Below are positions 23,701-33,114 of a stretch of DNA of 64,000 bases, one piece after another (positions within the stretch are counted from its first letter, which is position 1; each line of letters starts with the position of its first letter). Below the pieces are notes generated by a model. That model searched no databases, was not told where the DNA came from, and saw only the letters and a list, made by a program, of their open reading frames with translations. The position numbers and the translations under genes were made by a program. The stretch comes from Phoronis australis (lineage: Eukaryota > Phoronida > Phoronidae). Location of the stretch: the NCBI GenBank assembly GCA_002633005.1, contig NMRA01000409.1, forward strand, positions 345,938 to 409,937. The letters run 5' to 3'.

Positions 23701-26284
23701 GAAGCAGAAAATACTGATGTGACCCAAATAAAGGTTCTACAAATTGGCCAGTACATTTGAGGTCCTGTGTGTCGCAATTGACCAACAGTAACATTTTTCT
23801 TAAATCATTATTGGGGTGTTCTTGTAGCTACCATGTTTCGTTATCGTCATTGGCGTCATCGCAGGCCGTTCGTTACCTCTTCAACACCCGCTCCTTCTGG
23901 GGGATCCTTCGTCTCGTAGGCCACTCTAGGACATGAATTTTTGTTTGTTCTTATTGCAGGCAATTCTACGACAATTTCTGGGTTTTCCCTCAAAGAGTTG
24001 ATTCAGCCGGCGGTAACAAGGAGGCGTTTTTGGAGATACGACGGAAGTTTGACAACGCCTCCTTGCTCAGAAGTCGTCACGTGGACTCTCTACAGCGACG
24101 TAATATACATCAGCGTTGATCAGGTTTGAACAATAAACCAGAAAATTTCAAAATTGCATTCGAGTAGGATCGTCCCAGATTACACGGAAACACTCGAATC
24201 GCTCACATTTTCACAATTTCCGTCCAGCATTCTGTATTCGTTTTCGTGCCCTTGGAGTTCCACTTTTTCTATAAGTCGTTGTATTCTTTACAAGCTTTTC
24301 TCTTCTGCATTACCCAATGCCAACTAAGTATTAGTGCTACGGTGTGGGCTGCAACTCTGACGGTAAAGTTAGGTGAACCCACTTAGCCTACCGTGGATAC
24401 GTGCGTTGGAGTTCTTCGCCTTCCCGACATCATTCGGTCAAGAAAGAACGTTCGTTGGGTTAATTTTGAACCAAGCAGAATCCCCTTTCTTGAAGATACC
24501 TTTTAAATTATGGCACTTTTAAACGGTTGAAATCTAAAACATCCACAATCACACACCTCCACGGTTTCTGGCAGACCTGGCAAAATGTGTCTGACGTTCC
24601 AAAACGATGTCAATGGAAACAACGCGTTTTCTTACCTCCGGGACAGAGGAAATTTCTATCACTGTGTCAAACGTGTTTCATCAGTCTCCCCGATTCTTAG
24701 CCCCTAACGGTGCTAAGCCGGTCAAACCGAATAGGCAATGATTCTTCCCCTTCACGGTATTATTACAGTTAATTAAAAACGTTACATGTATCTCGCGGTA
24801 GACTATTCTGAGACCTAAATGAAATATTCGACTCCAAAATACGAATTAAAGCAATATGGTTTTCAAAGATGGCGCTGGATGGGATATAAAACTGACAAGA
24901 CCAACAGAGTTACGTGGTGACACTGATCAAACATGCGGCAGGATGTTAATCATTATGTTACTGTCTCATTGTGTAGCCCTGACTGAAAAAGGCCAGGTAC
25001 TTGAGTCGTCATCGTTCCAAGCAGATCACGAAACTAAACGCAATTTCGATTCCTCTATTTGCTTTTCTTACATCCTTTTTATGCCGCACATTTGAAGCTG
25101 CACCGTGTCACAAAGCGGATCTTGCGATTCTTAAAGGGCGTTCTTTCCCGCAGATGGAACTTGCAACGCCAGGGTCCAGTTTAGGCAGGAAATAACGAAA
25201 CACTTAGGAACTTGTAACTTTGACAGTACAATGGGAGGTGACAGCACAACTCTGTCAGACGACGCCAAAACAGAGATAGAAACCAACAGGATTACTTCTG
25301 TCGAGAGTTGACTCAAAACAACATCCCTATCTAATCGAAATGTCGCAAGGATTTTTTTACTCTTGGTCAAACTTTTGAGGGTTGTCGGGTAATTCATGGC
25401 GGTCTTTTGTTGTAACGATGTGTGGTAGGGTTTAGACGTACGCGCTTGTGAAAGTGGCAGAGAACTGCTTCTCAAGTTTAGCGAAGTCAAATTGAAATCC
25501 TTTTCCCCGGCAAAGCTGGCTTTAACCTGCAAGTACGAGTTTTTATTTGGTCACTGTAATATGAAAACAATAAGCTGGTACAGTAGTCAACCCCAGACGT
25601 TGAGAGGAAGTTTCAGAACTTGCAATTCTTTCAAAACGGCCGCTAGTTGCGTGCCTTGTCCGACGCTTTCAGTTGGCGACGCGAAGACTGCGCCAGGTGG
25701 TCAATGAAGAACAACACTAACGTTCTGACAACGCCGAAGTGTTCACTTTTTTCGAGGGCTGGGGTGCAACACCAGGTAGCACAACAGGTTCAAATATAAG
25801 AAATCATGATAGGGTTTAGCAGTCTTTTAAATATCCTACCAGGCTCGGCTAATCACCGCCAGAGGAGAAAAATACATGAACGTCCAGGTGGTGCGCAGCC
25901 ACTGGGGTAGTCGGAAATTATAAAATTGATGGCAATCAGGAGGACGTGAAGAAAATTGACTTGGGAGGGACGAGGGGGGAGGGGGTGAAAGTGGGTGGCG
26001 ACTGAGGGATCAGAAATTTAATATGTGTCATCCTCAATAAATTTTATGCACTCAGGCCTGCATGGTATACGTTTGTCACGAGGTTTCAATGGTTTCCGTC
26101 TGTCTTTCAGATGAACAAGTTCCACAAAATGATAGAGCTCGACGAATTTGTAAAGACCAACCATAGACCACCGCAACCAGTAGGTCAACGTGTAGTTTTC
26201 GCCTCCTTTGAAACCTCTGGCAGCAGCCCCGTGACTGCAGTACATCAATTCGTCTTCCTTCTCTTGGCAGCTCTAACTTACTGA
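11662..26284 (+). CDS. Secreted, GPI-anchored-type alpha-carbonic anhydrase (six exons)
   Basis: Zinc enzyme interconverting CO2 and bicarbonate, predicted at the outer cell surface. Exons are 11,662-11,722, 18,487-18,681, 19,447-19,592, 22,935-23,094, 23,960-24,123 and 26,111-26,284, totalling 900 nt (299 aa). The first exon is a signal peptide. Visible catalytic features are: H64 in LNNGHS (proton shuttle), the zinc ligands in FHFHWG and in ME|MHVVHVN (H119), E106 in GSEHTVDGK, and T199 in SLTTPPCSE. Cysteines in GGTCAKS and TPPCSE fit the disulfide of extracellular isoforms. After the NHRPPQPVGQRVV core the chain ends SGSSPV plus a short hydrophobic tail, as in GPI-anchored CA4/CA15-type enzymes. 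It lies downstream of ANKH on the same strand. The first exon and the GPI anchor are less certain than the catalytic core. Confidence 0.9.
12104..12312 (+). repeat. 72-bp minisatellite, three copies
   Basis: Copies start at 12,104 (65 bp), 12,169 (72 bp) and 12,241 (about 71 bp), each tacggttgtacatacgttat...gtgggtgatactcaaggc. Copies 2 and 3 are nearly identical. It lies in carbonic anhydrase intron 1. Because the unit is a multiple of three, both strands read open for 84-85 codons, but nothing supports a protein. Confidence 0.9.
15628..15800 (+). repeat. Dispersed repeat, copy 2 (pair with 8,800)
   Basis: Same family and orientation as 8,800-8,995. It lies in carbonic anhydrase intron 1. 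Confidence 0.6.
17006..17860 (+). repeat. Old tandem duplication, ~410-430-bp units
   Basis: Unit A 17,006-17,414 and unit B 17,415-17,845 share in order: aaccatta, gatacaatcgtc-like sequence, tggaaatgagatta, ggagtgctatcc, catataac-like ends, acctatatttcaaaaaa and ctatgattacaataaaaa. A third unit begins (ttactggacgttgctgaca). Divergence is about 20 percent, so this is a real, old duplication rather than an assembly copy. No gene seen. Confidence 0.8.
18487..18681 (+). CDS. Carbonic anhydrase exon 2
   Basis: Acceptor ttaatttcag and donor cag|gtaggc; 195 nt, phase 1 to phase 1. It encodes HWGYKDG, GPSNWGGTC, KSTGQSPIN and LNNGHS, the N-terminal hallmark block of alpha-carbonic anhydrases including the H64 proton shuttle. 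The open frame extending 5' of the acceptor is intron read-through. Confidence 0.92.
19447..19592 (+). CDS. Carbonic anhydrase exon 3: zinc ligands H94/H96
   Basis: Acceptor tctttttccag and donor gag|gtgagg; 146 nt, phase 1 to phase 0. It encodes FRAVSFHFHWG with two zinc-binding histidines, and GSEHTVDGK with the conserved E106. Confidence 0.93.
20740..21594 (+). repeat. Near-identical tandem block, copy 1 (probable allele duplicate)
   Basis: Matches 21,596-22,477 almost base for base, and the copies are separated by a single N at 21,595. It lies in carbonic anhydrase intron 3, so coding sequence is unaffected. It contains the left part of the CAGTGCCCGG element, cut off at the join. Confidence 0.85.
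21596..22477 (+). repeat. Near-identical tandem block, copy 2
   Basis: Second copy of 20,740-21,594, differing by point changes and small indels (for example a longer T run and about 20 extra bases near 22,080). The sequence continues uninterrupted beyond 22,477, so this copy carries the true junction. Confidence 0.85.
22135..22563. mobile_element. CAGTGCCCGG-terminus inverted-repeat element
   Basis: The left end CAGTGCCCGGTTGCATGAAA (22,135 on) is mirrored at the right end (gtttcatacaaccgggcactg, to 22,563), giving terminal inverted repeats of about 27 bp around 429 bp of non-coding sequence. A second, truncated copy of the left end starts near 21,255 in the duplicate block. The superfamily is not clear. 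Confidence 0.75.
22935..23094 (+). CDS. Carbonic anhydrase exon 4: third zinc ligand
   Basis: Acceptor ttgcttctag and donor gag|gtacgt; 160 nt, phase 0 to phase 1. It encodes MHVVHVNSKY (H119 ligand) and DGLAVLGFFLGIG, the standard hydrophobic strand after it. Confidence 0.93.
23960..24123 (+). CDS. Carbonic anhydrase exon 5: T199/T200 substrate pocket
   Basis: Acceptor cttattgcag and donor cag|gtttga; 164 nt, phase 1 to phase 0. It encodes RRFWRYDGSLTTPPCSEVV and TWTLY, the signature around T199 and the second disulfide cysteine. Confidence 0.93.
26111..26284 (+). CDS. Carbonic anhydrase exon 6: C terminus and GPI signal
   Basis: Acceptor tgtctttcag; 57 codons then TGA at 26,282-26,284. 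It encodes NHRPPQPVGQRVV, the last conserved strand of the enzyme. A small-residue stretch SGSSPV and the hydrophobic FVFLLLAALTY follow with no basic cytoplasmic tail, as expected for a GPI-attachment signal. Confidence 0.85.
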   Translation: MNKFHKMIELDEFVKTNHRPPQPVGQRVVFASFETSGSSPVTAVHQFVFLLLAALTY

Positions 26285-28400
26285 GACTTGGGTAACGATA
26301 AGCTTGATGTCGACAACTGTCCGCACACGGCCAAAGACGCTTGAAATCACGCGGCAAATTCCGTTTCGTTTTTTGTTTATTTTATTCTTTTTTCGTTGGT
26401 AACTATTGGGATGTTAGCCACAGTGTCCGTAGTTTACATTTTCCTCATATGACAATCATTTCGTTGAAAGTTACAAATTAATGTCTTTTGAATTTAATAG
26501 GCAAATGGGCATTTTAGTTGGAAATTATTTAATGATACTGTCGTCTTTCAAATGCATCGCCGTGGGGCGGCTGTCGGCTCGTAATCCGGTGACATCACAT
26601 ATGACGTAAAAACGTGCAATCTGATTAGCAATGGTATTGAGACATAACACAGTGACTTTAGTTACTCGTAATACATGTAGCAGCCTCGTGGCGACCCAAG
26701 CCTCAAAATGACGCCTATCGGTTTATCCACTACTGTGCGAAATATCCCTTATGCGCGCTGACTGGCCGTAGACGAAGTTCACTGCCAAGAGCGATACAAG
26801 AAACCTTGAGACACTTAAATCTATAAATACTTAATACCAGTTCTTGATCATTATTGTCCTCACTCTTTTGCTTGGATAGATTTCAAGAACCTAAACTTAG
26901 ATTTTAACTAATTGATATAAATTTACATCACTCGTCATACTCGGTCAAGTCAAAATCGAGCCGAGTAAATATTTCTCTTCACCAAGCCTCAATGGGTAAA
27001 CGGATCAGGGTCATCCCATTTTGAAGCTTGGGGACGAGGCTAAGACATGTAGTTGCACTGTGATGTTTACGAGGCGACGCCTGTCCCATTATGCATTTGA
27101 AGAATGACAACAGCGCCGTAGATGAAATCCTGATTATATCCTGAAAATCACCACCTTTAAGACGAGGAATGTTTGTCTACTCAGTATTAAGGGTTGCTCA
27201 TAAAATTCGCCACACGTTTTTATAGCTTGAAATTTTCCTAATTCTTTGAATATATTACGTTATTATTTTATATTATTTCAATAGTCAGTCGACTAGAAAA
27301 TTCTAGATACAGTATATTAACTAGGGAAGAGACGCAACAAGTCTCGTTGTCTCCATCATTATACCTCGCTTACGCACCCACCAGTGCCCTGTACGGTCTC
27401 GGCTTGAACGCAACTATACAAATGAACGTAAATGATTCGAGGTGCACACACTCAGGGGAAAATTGGCATTTTCCTTGACACTGAATTTTAAGAAGGGAAT
27501 TTACGTTCGTTTAATTCTTGTGAGTTGTAAGAAACATTTTATAATTATTATAAGGTATGAAATTCACTGAATGTTTCAAACATTGCTTATGCAAATAAAC
27601 TATATGCTGCTCAAGCAAAATACTTAAAGGTGAATCTGTTATTAATACATCGGAAAACCAGCTTGGAATGTTTTGGAACACTTTTAAAACACAAATCGTT
27701 TGGGGACATTTACCGAAAACGTCCGGGTGAATTATTATTTTGTCGATTTGATTCTATCCAAGATTGAGAAAGAGGTATGTTCTCAAACGCTGTCGAGTTA
27801 CGACATTACGACACGCCATCGCTGGACTGAGGTGTGATGACCTGATGATGTCAGCTTTCATTTTCCGTCATCTGCAAAATGCCAAAGTTGAGCTGCGCTG
27901 TAATAAAACTAGATGGCCACTGTTTCAATACGCTCCCTGTACCTCCACTCATTTGGAAAGATTTTGTAGGAACATCGCATAGTGAGGTCGCCAGTTGTAA
28001 CCGTGGTCCCAAGATCTTAATGGCTACTCTAAACTTTTACAAGTTCTATTGCTAACATGTTGATCTTTCTCAAGGTCATGTAGGACGGCCTACTTCTGAA
28101 CATCGTATCACAGAAATGACTGACCGGCATCATAGGAAACTTTCAGATATTATGCTTTACTCTGTTATGAATTGTTTTTATCATATATTCTACTTTTGCA
28201 TGAAGGACTATCAAACAGTTACTGCATAGGTATCATTTTATTGAAAAATTTGAGGTTGTTACAATCAGATTTATGAGAGATGCATCACAAAGTTTCAATT
28301 CATACAGAACACCTACACTTCAGAGAAACAGGATCAAGTTAGCTAAAACCGAGCATGCCAGCTTTGAAAACATGTAAGTCAGGTCTGTCAATTCTAACCA
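26285..28400. other. Spacer downstream of carbonic anhydrase
   Basis: No gene recognised. An AATAAA occurs at about 27,593, far from the stop codon. Short open frames have no family or splice support. Confidence 0.4.
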
Positions 28401-28429
28401 CCAACTACTGCTGCTGTATTCCACAATAC

Positions 28430-30189
28430 CAATAGCCACTTTCCAACAACGAGCTGATTAAACAAGAGCAACCAGGAGCCTTGAAATGCGCCCACGAATG
28501 CATCGCAAACGGTGTGCTTTTAGGGTTATTTATTTGTACCATAATAATGGCCACAAGATGGCGCAAAAACATATAATACGTCCAAAAACGGGAACATGAC
28601 ATACTTCATAAAAACCTGTCAAGGAACCCCAGAGAACCAAAGGAAAATACAACAAAATGAAATTGCCACTTGTAGGCACAGCCGTTCAATCCGCCTGAAA
28701 GTCGTGGTCTGTTATCTTCATATAAATTCACTTACTAAGTTTAATAAAGATCCTACAGTGGGTTTTGGAGATACAGCTATGGGCACAAAACAAAACAAAA
28801 CTACCACAAGGAGGCGCCACAGTAGTCAGTCGCCATCGCCAAACGTCCCCTTCACACTGAAAGCATATACGCCAATTTTCAAAACCATCCCTAGAATGAT
28901 TTGGTTGATCGAGGGGTGGACGCCAAAAACAAGATTTGAAAACAGCAAAAATGACCACCAGGTGGCGCAAAATACCTCGATTCCATCCAAAAACAGGATG
29001 AAAGCCTAGTCTCACCAATAGATGCCTAACTATATTCAAAATTTTATGAAAATCTGTTAAGGACCTTTGAAGATACAGACTGGCAAACGTAAAAAAAAAC
29101 TAAAATTGCCAATAAGGAGCACACCACTAGTCAGAATCCGTCCGAAAGTCGTCGCTGCCCGTTGTCAACTTCATATAAATACACTTGTTAAACTAAGTAA
29201 AGATGCTGCAAACGGTTTAGGAGATACAGCCATGAGCGCAAAAAAAAAACAAAACAGCCTCTAGGAAGTGCCACAGTAGTCGAATTCATTGGAAAATCGT
29301 CGTCAGCCATCCACTTCATAGTAAAAACATACATGCCAATTTTCACAATTATCCTGAAAACGGTTTGGTTAATAGATGAGTGGACGCCAAAAAACAGACT
29401 CGAAAACAGCAAAAATGGCCACTAGGTGGCGCAAAGTAGGTCGAATCCATCTGAAAACGGGAGAGATAGCGTCACCTTACTAACAGATGTCGGTATGCCA
29501 AATTTTATTGAAAATACGTCGAGGACCCTTGAACATACAGAATGAGGTTATCATAAAAAAAATAAAATTGCCACTACGTGGCACACCAGTAGTCAGATCT
29601 GTCTGAAAGTCGTCGTCCTTCATTGTTAACATCATATAAATACACTTACTAAATTTAGTAAAGATCCTGCGAACAGTTTAGGAGATACAGCCATTGGCGC
29701 AAAAAAAACTGCCACTAGGAGGCGCCACAGTAGTCAAAGTCGTCGGATAATCATCGTCGGCCGTTCACTTCAAAGTAAGAACATACATGCCAATTTTCAC
29801 AATCACCCTTTGAGCGGTTTGGTTGATAGAGGGGCGGATGCAAAAAAACAGACTCGAAAACAGTAAAAATGGCCACTAGGTGGCGCGAACTACGTCGAAT
29901 CCATCCGGAAAATGGGAGGATAACGTCATCTCACTAATAGGTGCCTATATACCAAATTTTATGAAAATCTGAACAAGACTTTTGAAGATACAGAGGTAAA
30001 CGTAAAAAACTAAAATTGCCACTAGGGGGCACACCGGGTAGTCGGAGCCGTCCGAAAGTTCGCTCATGCTGTCCCATCCACGAAAGGAACACATGTGCAA
30101 AATTTCATGACCATACGTCAAGGCGTTTTGGAGATAGAGCAGCGGACACCGGACGGACAGACGCCCCAAGGACGGACGGACGGATGGAC
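28430..30189 (+). repeat. Tandem array, ~150-bp monomers in ~450-bp higher-order units, each with a CTCF-like motif
   Basis: Blocks starting attgccac recur at about 28,664, 29,107, 29,566 and 30,015 (spacing 443-459 bp). Within them, sequences resembling CCACTAGGTGGCGC recur at 28,551, 28,666, 28,804, 28,955, 29,110, about 29,258, 29,419, 29,571, 29,712, 29,873 and 30,019. Spacing is mostly 138-161 bp and all lie on the + strand. Four (28,955; 29,419; 29,873; 30,019) fit the vertebrate CTCF core CCASYAGRKGGCRS exactly, and 28,551, 29,571 and 29,712 have one mismatch. Linkers repeat ggagatacagcc and tcatataaatacactta. The array ends in a (GGAC)n tail at the N at 30,190. No protein is encoded. 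Confidence 0.85.
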
Positions 30190-30190
30190 N

Positions 30191-31318
30191 TAGTATACTT
30201 TAAGAATGTAAAAATTTCCCAAGGTTTGACTCGCAGGTTTTCGAGAAATTTGACCTCAAAAATCTGACTTTGCAAAATTTGATATAGAAAACCAATCTTC
30301 AAAATCCAACAACATTAGACAAAAAATGAATGCTAATCTGATTGGGGCTTGTTCATTTGAAGTTACTGAACAAGGAAAGTGATAAATGTTATGACATTAG
30401 GCGGAAAATTGCTCAAAAAAGAGAAAAAGCACCTCCTGTTGGCCAGAAAACATACTACTGTATTCTGAACTGGCCTACAAAAAGAACTATAATACAGTTA
30501 ACCATTTGGAACTTGATAAAGATTTGACATCATGACCTACATGTGAACACCATACATTTCCAATGCTTCTGCAACAAATTTTCTGTCATCAATTTCAATG
30601 GCAAAGACAAAGTTAAAAAATATCTCTGCAAAACTGCAACCTACTCAAAATAAAAAAAGTTTTGACACAACCTTAATACTGTTTCATCTAAACACCTTGT
30701 TACAGTAATCCTATTTAACTAAACTAGATAACCAAAATGCTCTTCACCTTAGCACACAGTTTGGCCAGCAACTGAAATTTCGTTTTGTCTAGTAAGTGCT
30801 CAGCAAAAATAAGCATTAAGAGAAATGGGCATCATTACTAGCATAGATTGCACTGTGCAGCTGCCTTCAAACAATTTAAAACATAGACACATTTTTATCA
30901 TCCTTAATACTGTAGTTCAGCCTTTGAAAATAGAGGAATGGTCATTTTGGCAATAGTTTTTGTGCGAAATTGAAAAGCGTCTTTTATAATGTAGAGCTAA
31001 AATTTCATTTGACGCTTCCTGTTTCTGAAATCTGCGCAACATTTGAATTGTCAAGATAAATAAATTACAGAACACAGGCAATACTTCCATTTTTGTATTT
31101 CTCAAATTCCAAACACTGCTCATGGTTAATACACAAAAGGATCTCAAAATAGGCTTAAAAGTTCATAAAAAGCAGTGCTGATCACTTACATGTCGGTAAA
31201 AACTACAGCCAGTACATTTGAGATTGAGACCACTATTACTACAAATTTATCAAGCAAAAAAATTTTCGTTCTGTGACCTAAACTAAAGATTATTTACCAT
31301 AAATGTCACCTTTTCAAA
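30191..31318. other. AT-rich spacer after assembly join
   Basis: Sequence right of the N at 30,190 is unrelated to the array. No gene or repeat recognised. Confidence 0.35.
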
Positions 31319-32049
31319 TTAAGAATAGGCAGGCGTATTTACAACTGAATGTTTGGAACTGGGATAGGTTTTCAACTTTTCTTTTGTTGTTTGTGAAGTT
31401 CCCCTGTGATGAAATCTGATTTGTTGCAAATGGTTCATTGTGGTGGCAAGACATGCATGGTATATTTCTTTGAGCACTCGGCAGTTAAATGTCAATCTCC
31501 TTAATTTTCTAGTGGGCTCAACATTATTTCCATCATCAGCTTGGTCTTTTTCTTTTTTAAGGGCTCTTTCAATTTTTGTTACATCCGTTAAGTGTCTGTA
31601 ACACTGCTTGTTATAGAAGCATGCACGCACCAAGCCTAAAAATGGGAGGTCGAGTTTTTGAGAATGTGGACATTTATTAAGATTTACGGGGTACTTCAGA
31701 GCTACGAATTGTGCGTTCGTCGAATTTTGGTAGTTCCTACCTTTTTAGTGAACTTTTGTCTCATTTTCGACTTTTTCGGAGTTTTTATTTCTCTGAGGCA
31801 AACCTTTTTACCCACTTTACCAAATGGGGGAGGCTCGTTCAAGCCCCCGAGCCCCCCCACCTCTGGGTGCGCGCATGAGAAGAGCTCTGTTTTTTCACAA
31901 ACACTTAAAAACTTATCAGCAATGATACTTCTCTTGCACTCAATGTTGATACGTTTGTTTGCAGTAGCCTTACACCAGGTAATATCTGAAAATTCCAGCT
32001 CAGAAATTTGAGCAGAAGCTGACACATGAATGCAACAAGGGGCAGACAT
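31319..32049 (-). pseudogene. Remnant of an unrecognised cysteine-rich protein, split by a MITE
   Basis: On the reverse strand an open frame runs from 32,049, through SELEFSDITW and a basic stretch, to KTELF at about 31,880. There the MITE 31,620-31,877 intervenes. The frame resumes with NKQCYRHLTDVTKIERA and ends at a stop at 31,319. Skipping the element and one copy of the 5-bp duplication restores one continuous frame across the site. The tryptophan-containing segment followed by a CYxxLT segment resembles proteins often encoded by invertebrate transposable elements, but I cannot name the family. The 5' end of the gene is not visible. Confidence 0.55.
31620..31877 (+). mobile_element. CATG-terminus MITE, intact 258-bp copy with AGAAG target duplication
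   Basis: Starts CATGCACGCACCAAGCC and ends CTCTGGGTGCGCGCATG, with imperfect terminal inverted repeats of about 14 bp. It is flanked by AGAAG at 31,615-31,619 and 31,878-31,882. It is the + orientation reference copy of the family (others at 1,437, 10,194 and 60,178). Confidence 0.88.
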
Positions 32050-33114
32050 CTTGCCAGTCTATTGTGAAGTTGCACACTTGTTGAATAATTCATGGTTTCA
32101 GCAAAGTCCCAGCTGTCCCAAAACTATGCAAACACAAAATGATTCAGGAATGTGCCAAGAATTGTTTCAGTATGATGACTCCCGTGGCTACTTGATTTGG
32201 CTTTCCTCAATTCCTAACTGCTGCCTGCTGGTTTGTGAGCCTTAGCCCTTGGTAATTGCTTATTACTTGCACACCCATCCAAGAATTAATACAATCCAAT
32301 GTAGTCAGAAGCAGTAAACAAGCTAGCTTAGCCAGCAGGATAACATCAGCTGACTGTCCTCTGATGAAGGTCTTCATGCCAAGCAGACAACTTTTGAAGG
32401 GGAAGGTATGGACACAATATTTTCCTGGCATTTGATTGGCTGTTCAGATCATTTTGCACTGACACCTGGTGGCTAACATATTAGCTGAGGTTATATTTTT
32501 TACAACTTTTAAATCAAAATTCTTACTAAAAGTGCAAGTTTATTCTTGGGAACTTTTTTGAAATTGACTTTTGAACGCCTGTAGATGGATTTAATGCAAA
32601 GTTCCCGTTGCCCCCAGAAAGTGGCCACGGAGGTGAAAGATAGGAGAGCTGGGACTATGGCCTACAAGTCATCCCTCTTGTTCTCCAGAACTGTCAAGCA
32701 GATGCCAGTCTTTTTTAAAAGACCTTAAAAGGTTTGACAGTGAAACGGAGTCATATTACTCACAACTCCCCACATTTTGGGGCCTACTCTTACAGTACAA
32801 GCCAAAAAACAGAATAGACCTTTTGCCAGAAAAGAAACAGCTAGACTTTTGTCTCACTTCCATGGGCGCCATGGTGCTAACCTAGTACTTCACAGCAGGA
32901 ATTCATCTGAAATTTGTACGGCCACATGCTGGTTTCTCACTTACAGGGCTATAGATCTTATGCATGGTCATTCAACATGTAAAGATTTTATCCCAATTTT
33001 CTGCTGAATTCAGAAATCAACTAGTGGCATGTTCCCCTTGTGCTCAGCTGTCATGACGGGAAATTCCAGGTCATTATGCATGACTATTTTTTGCACATGT
33101 TGTACCTAGTCCAG
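32050..33114. other. Spacer / ACTR5 3' flank
   Basis: No separate gene recognised. A TTTATT at 32,539-32,544 would be AATAAA on the reverse strand and could end the ACTR5 transcript, giving a 3' UTR of about 570 nt. This rests on the hexamer alone. Confidence 0.3.

Noticed and set aside
24946-25002. Signal-peptide-like exon (MLIIMLLSHCVALTEKGQ then a GT)
   Set aside because: Lies between two phase-matched carbonic anhydrase exons with no downstream partner exon.
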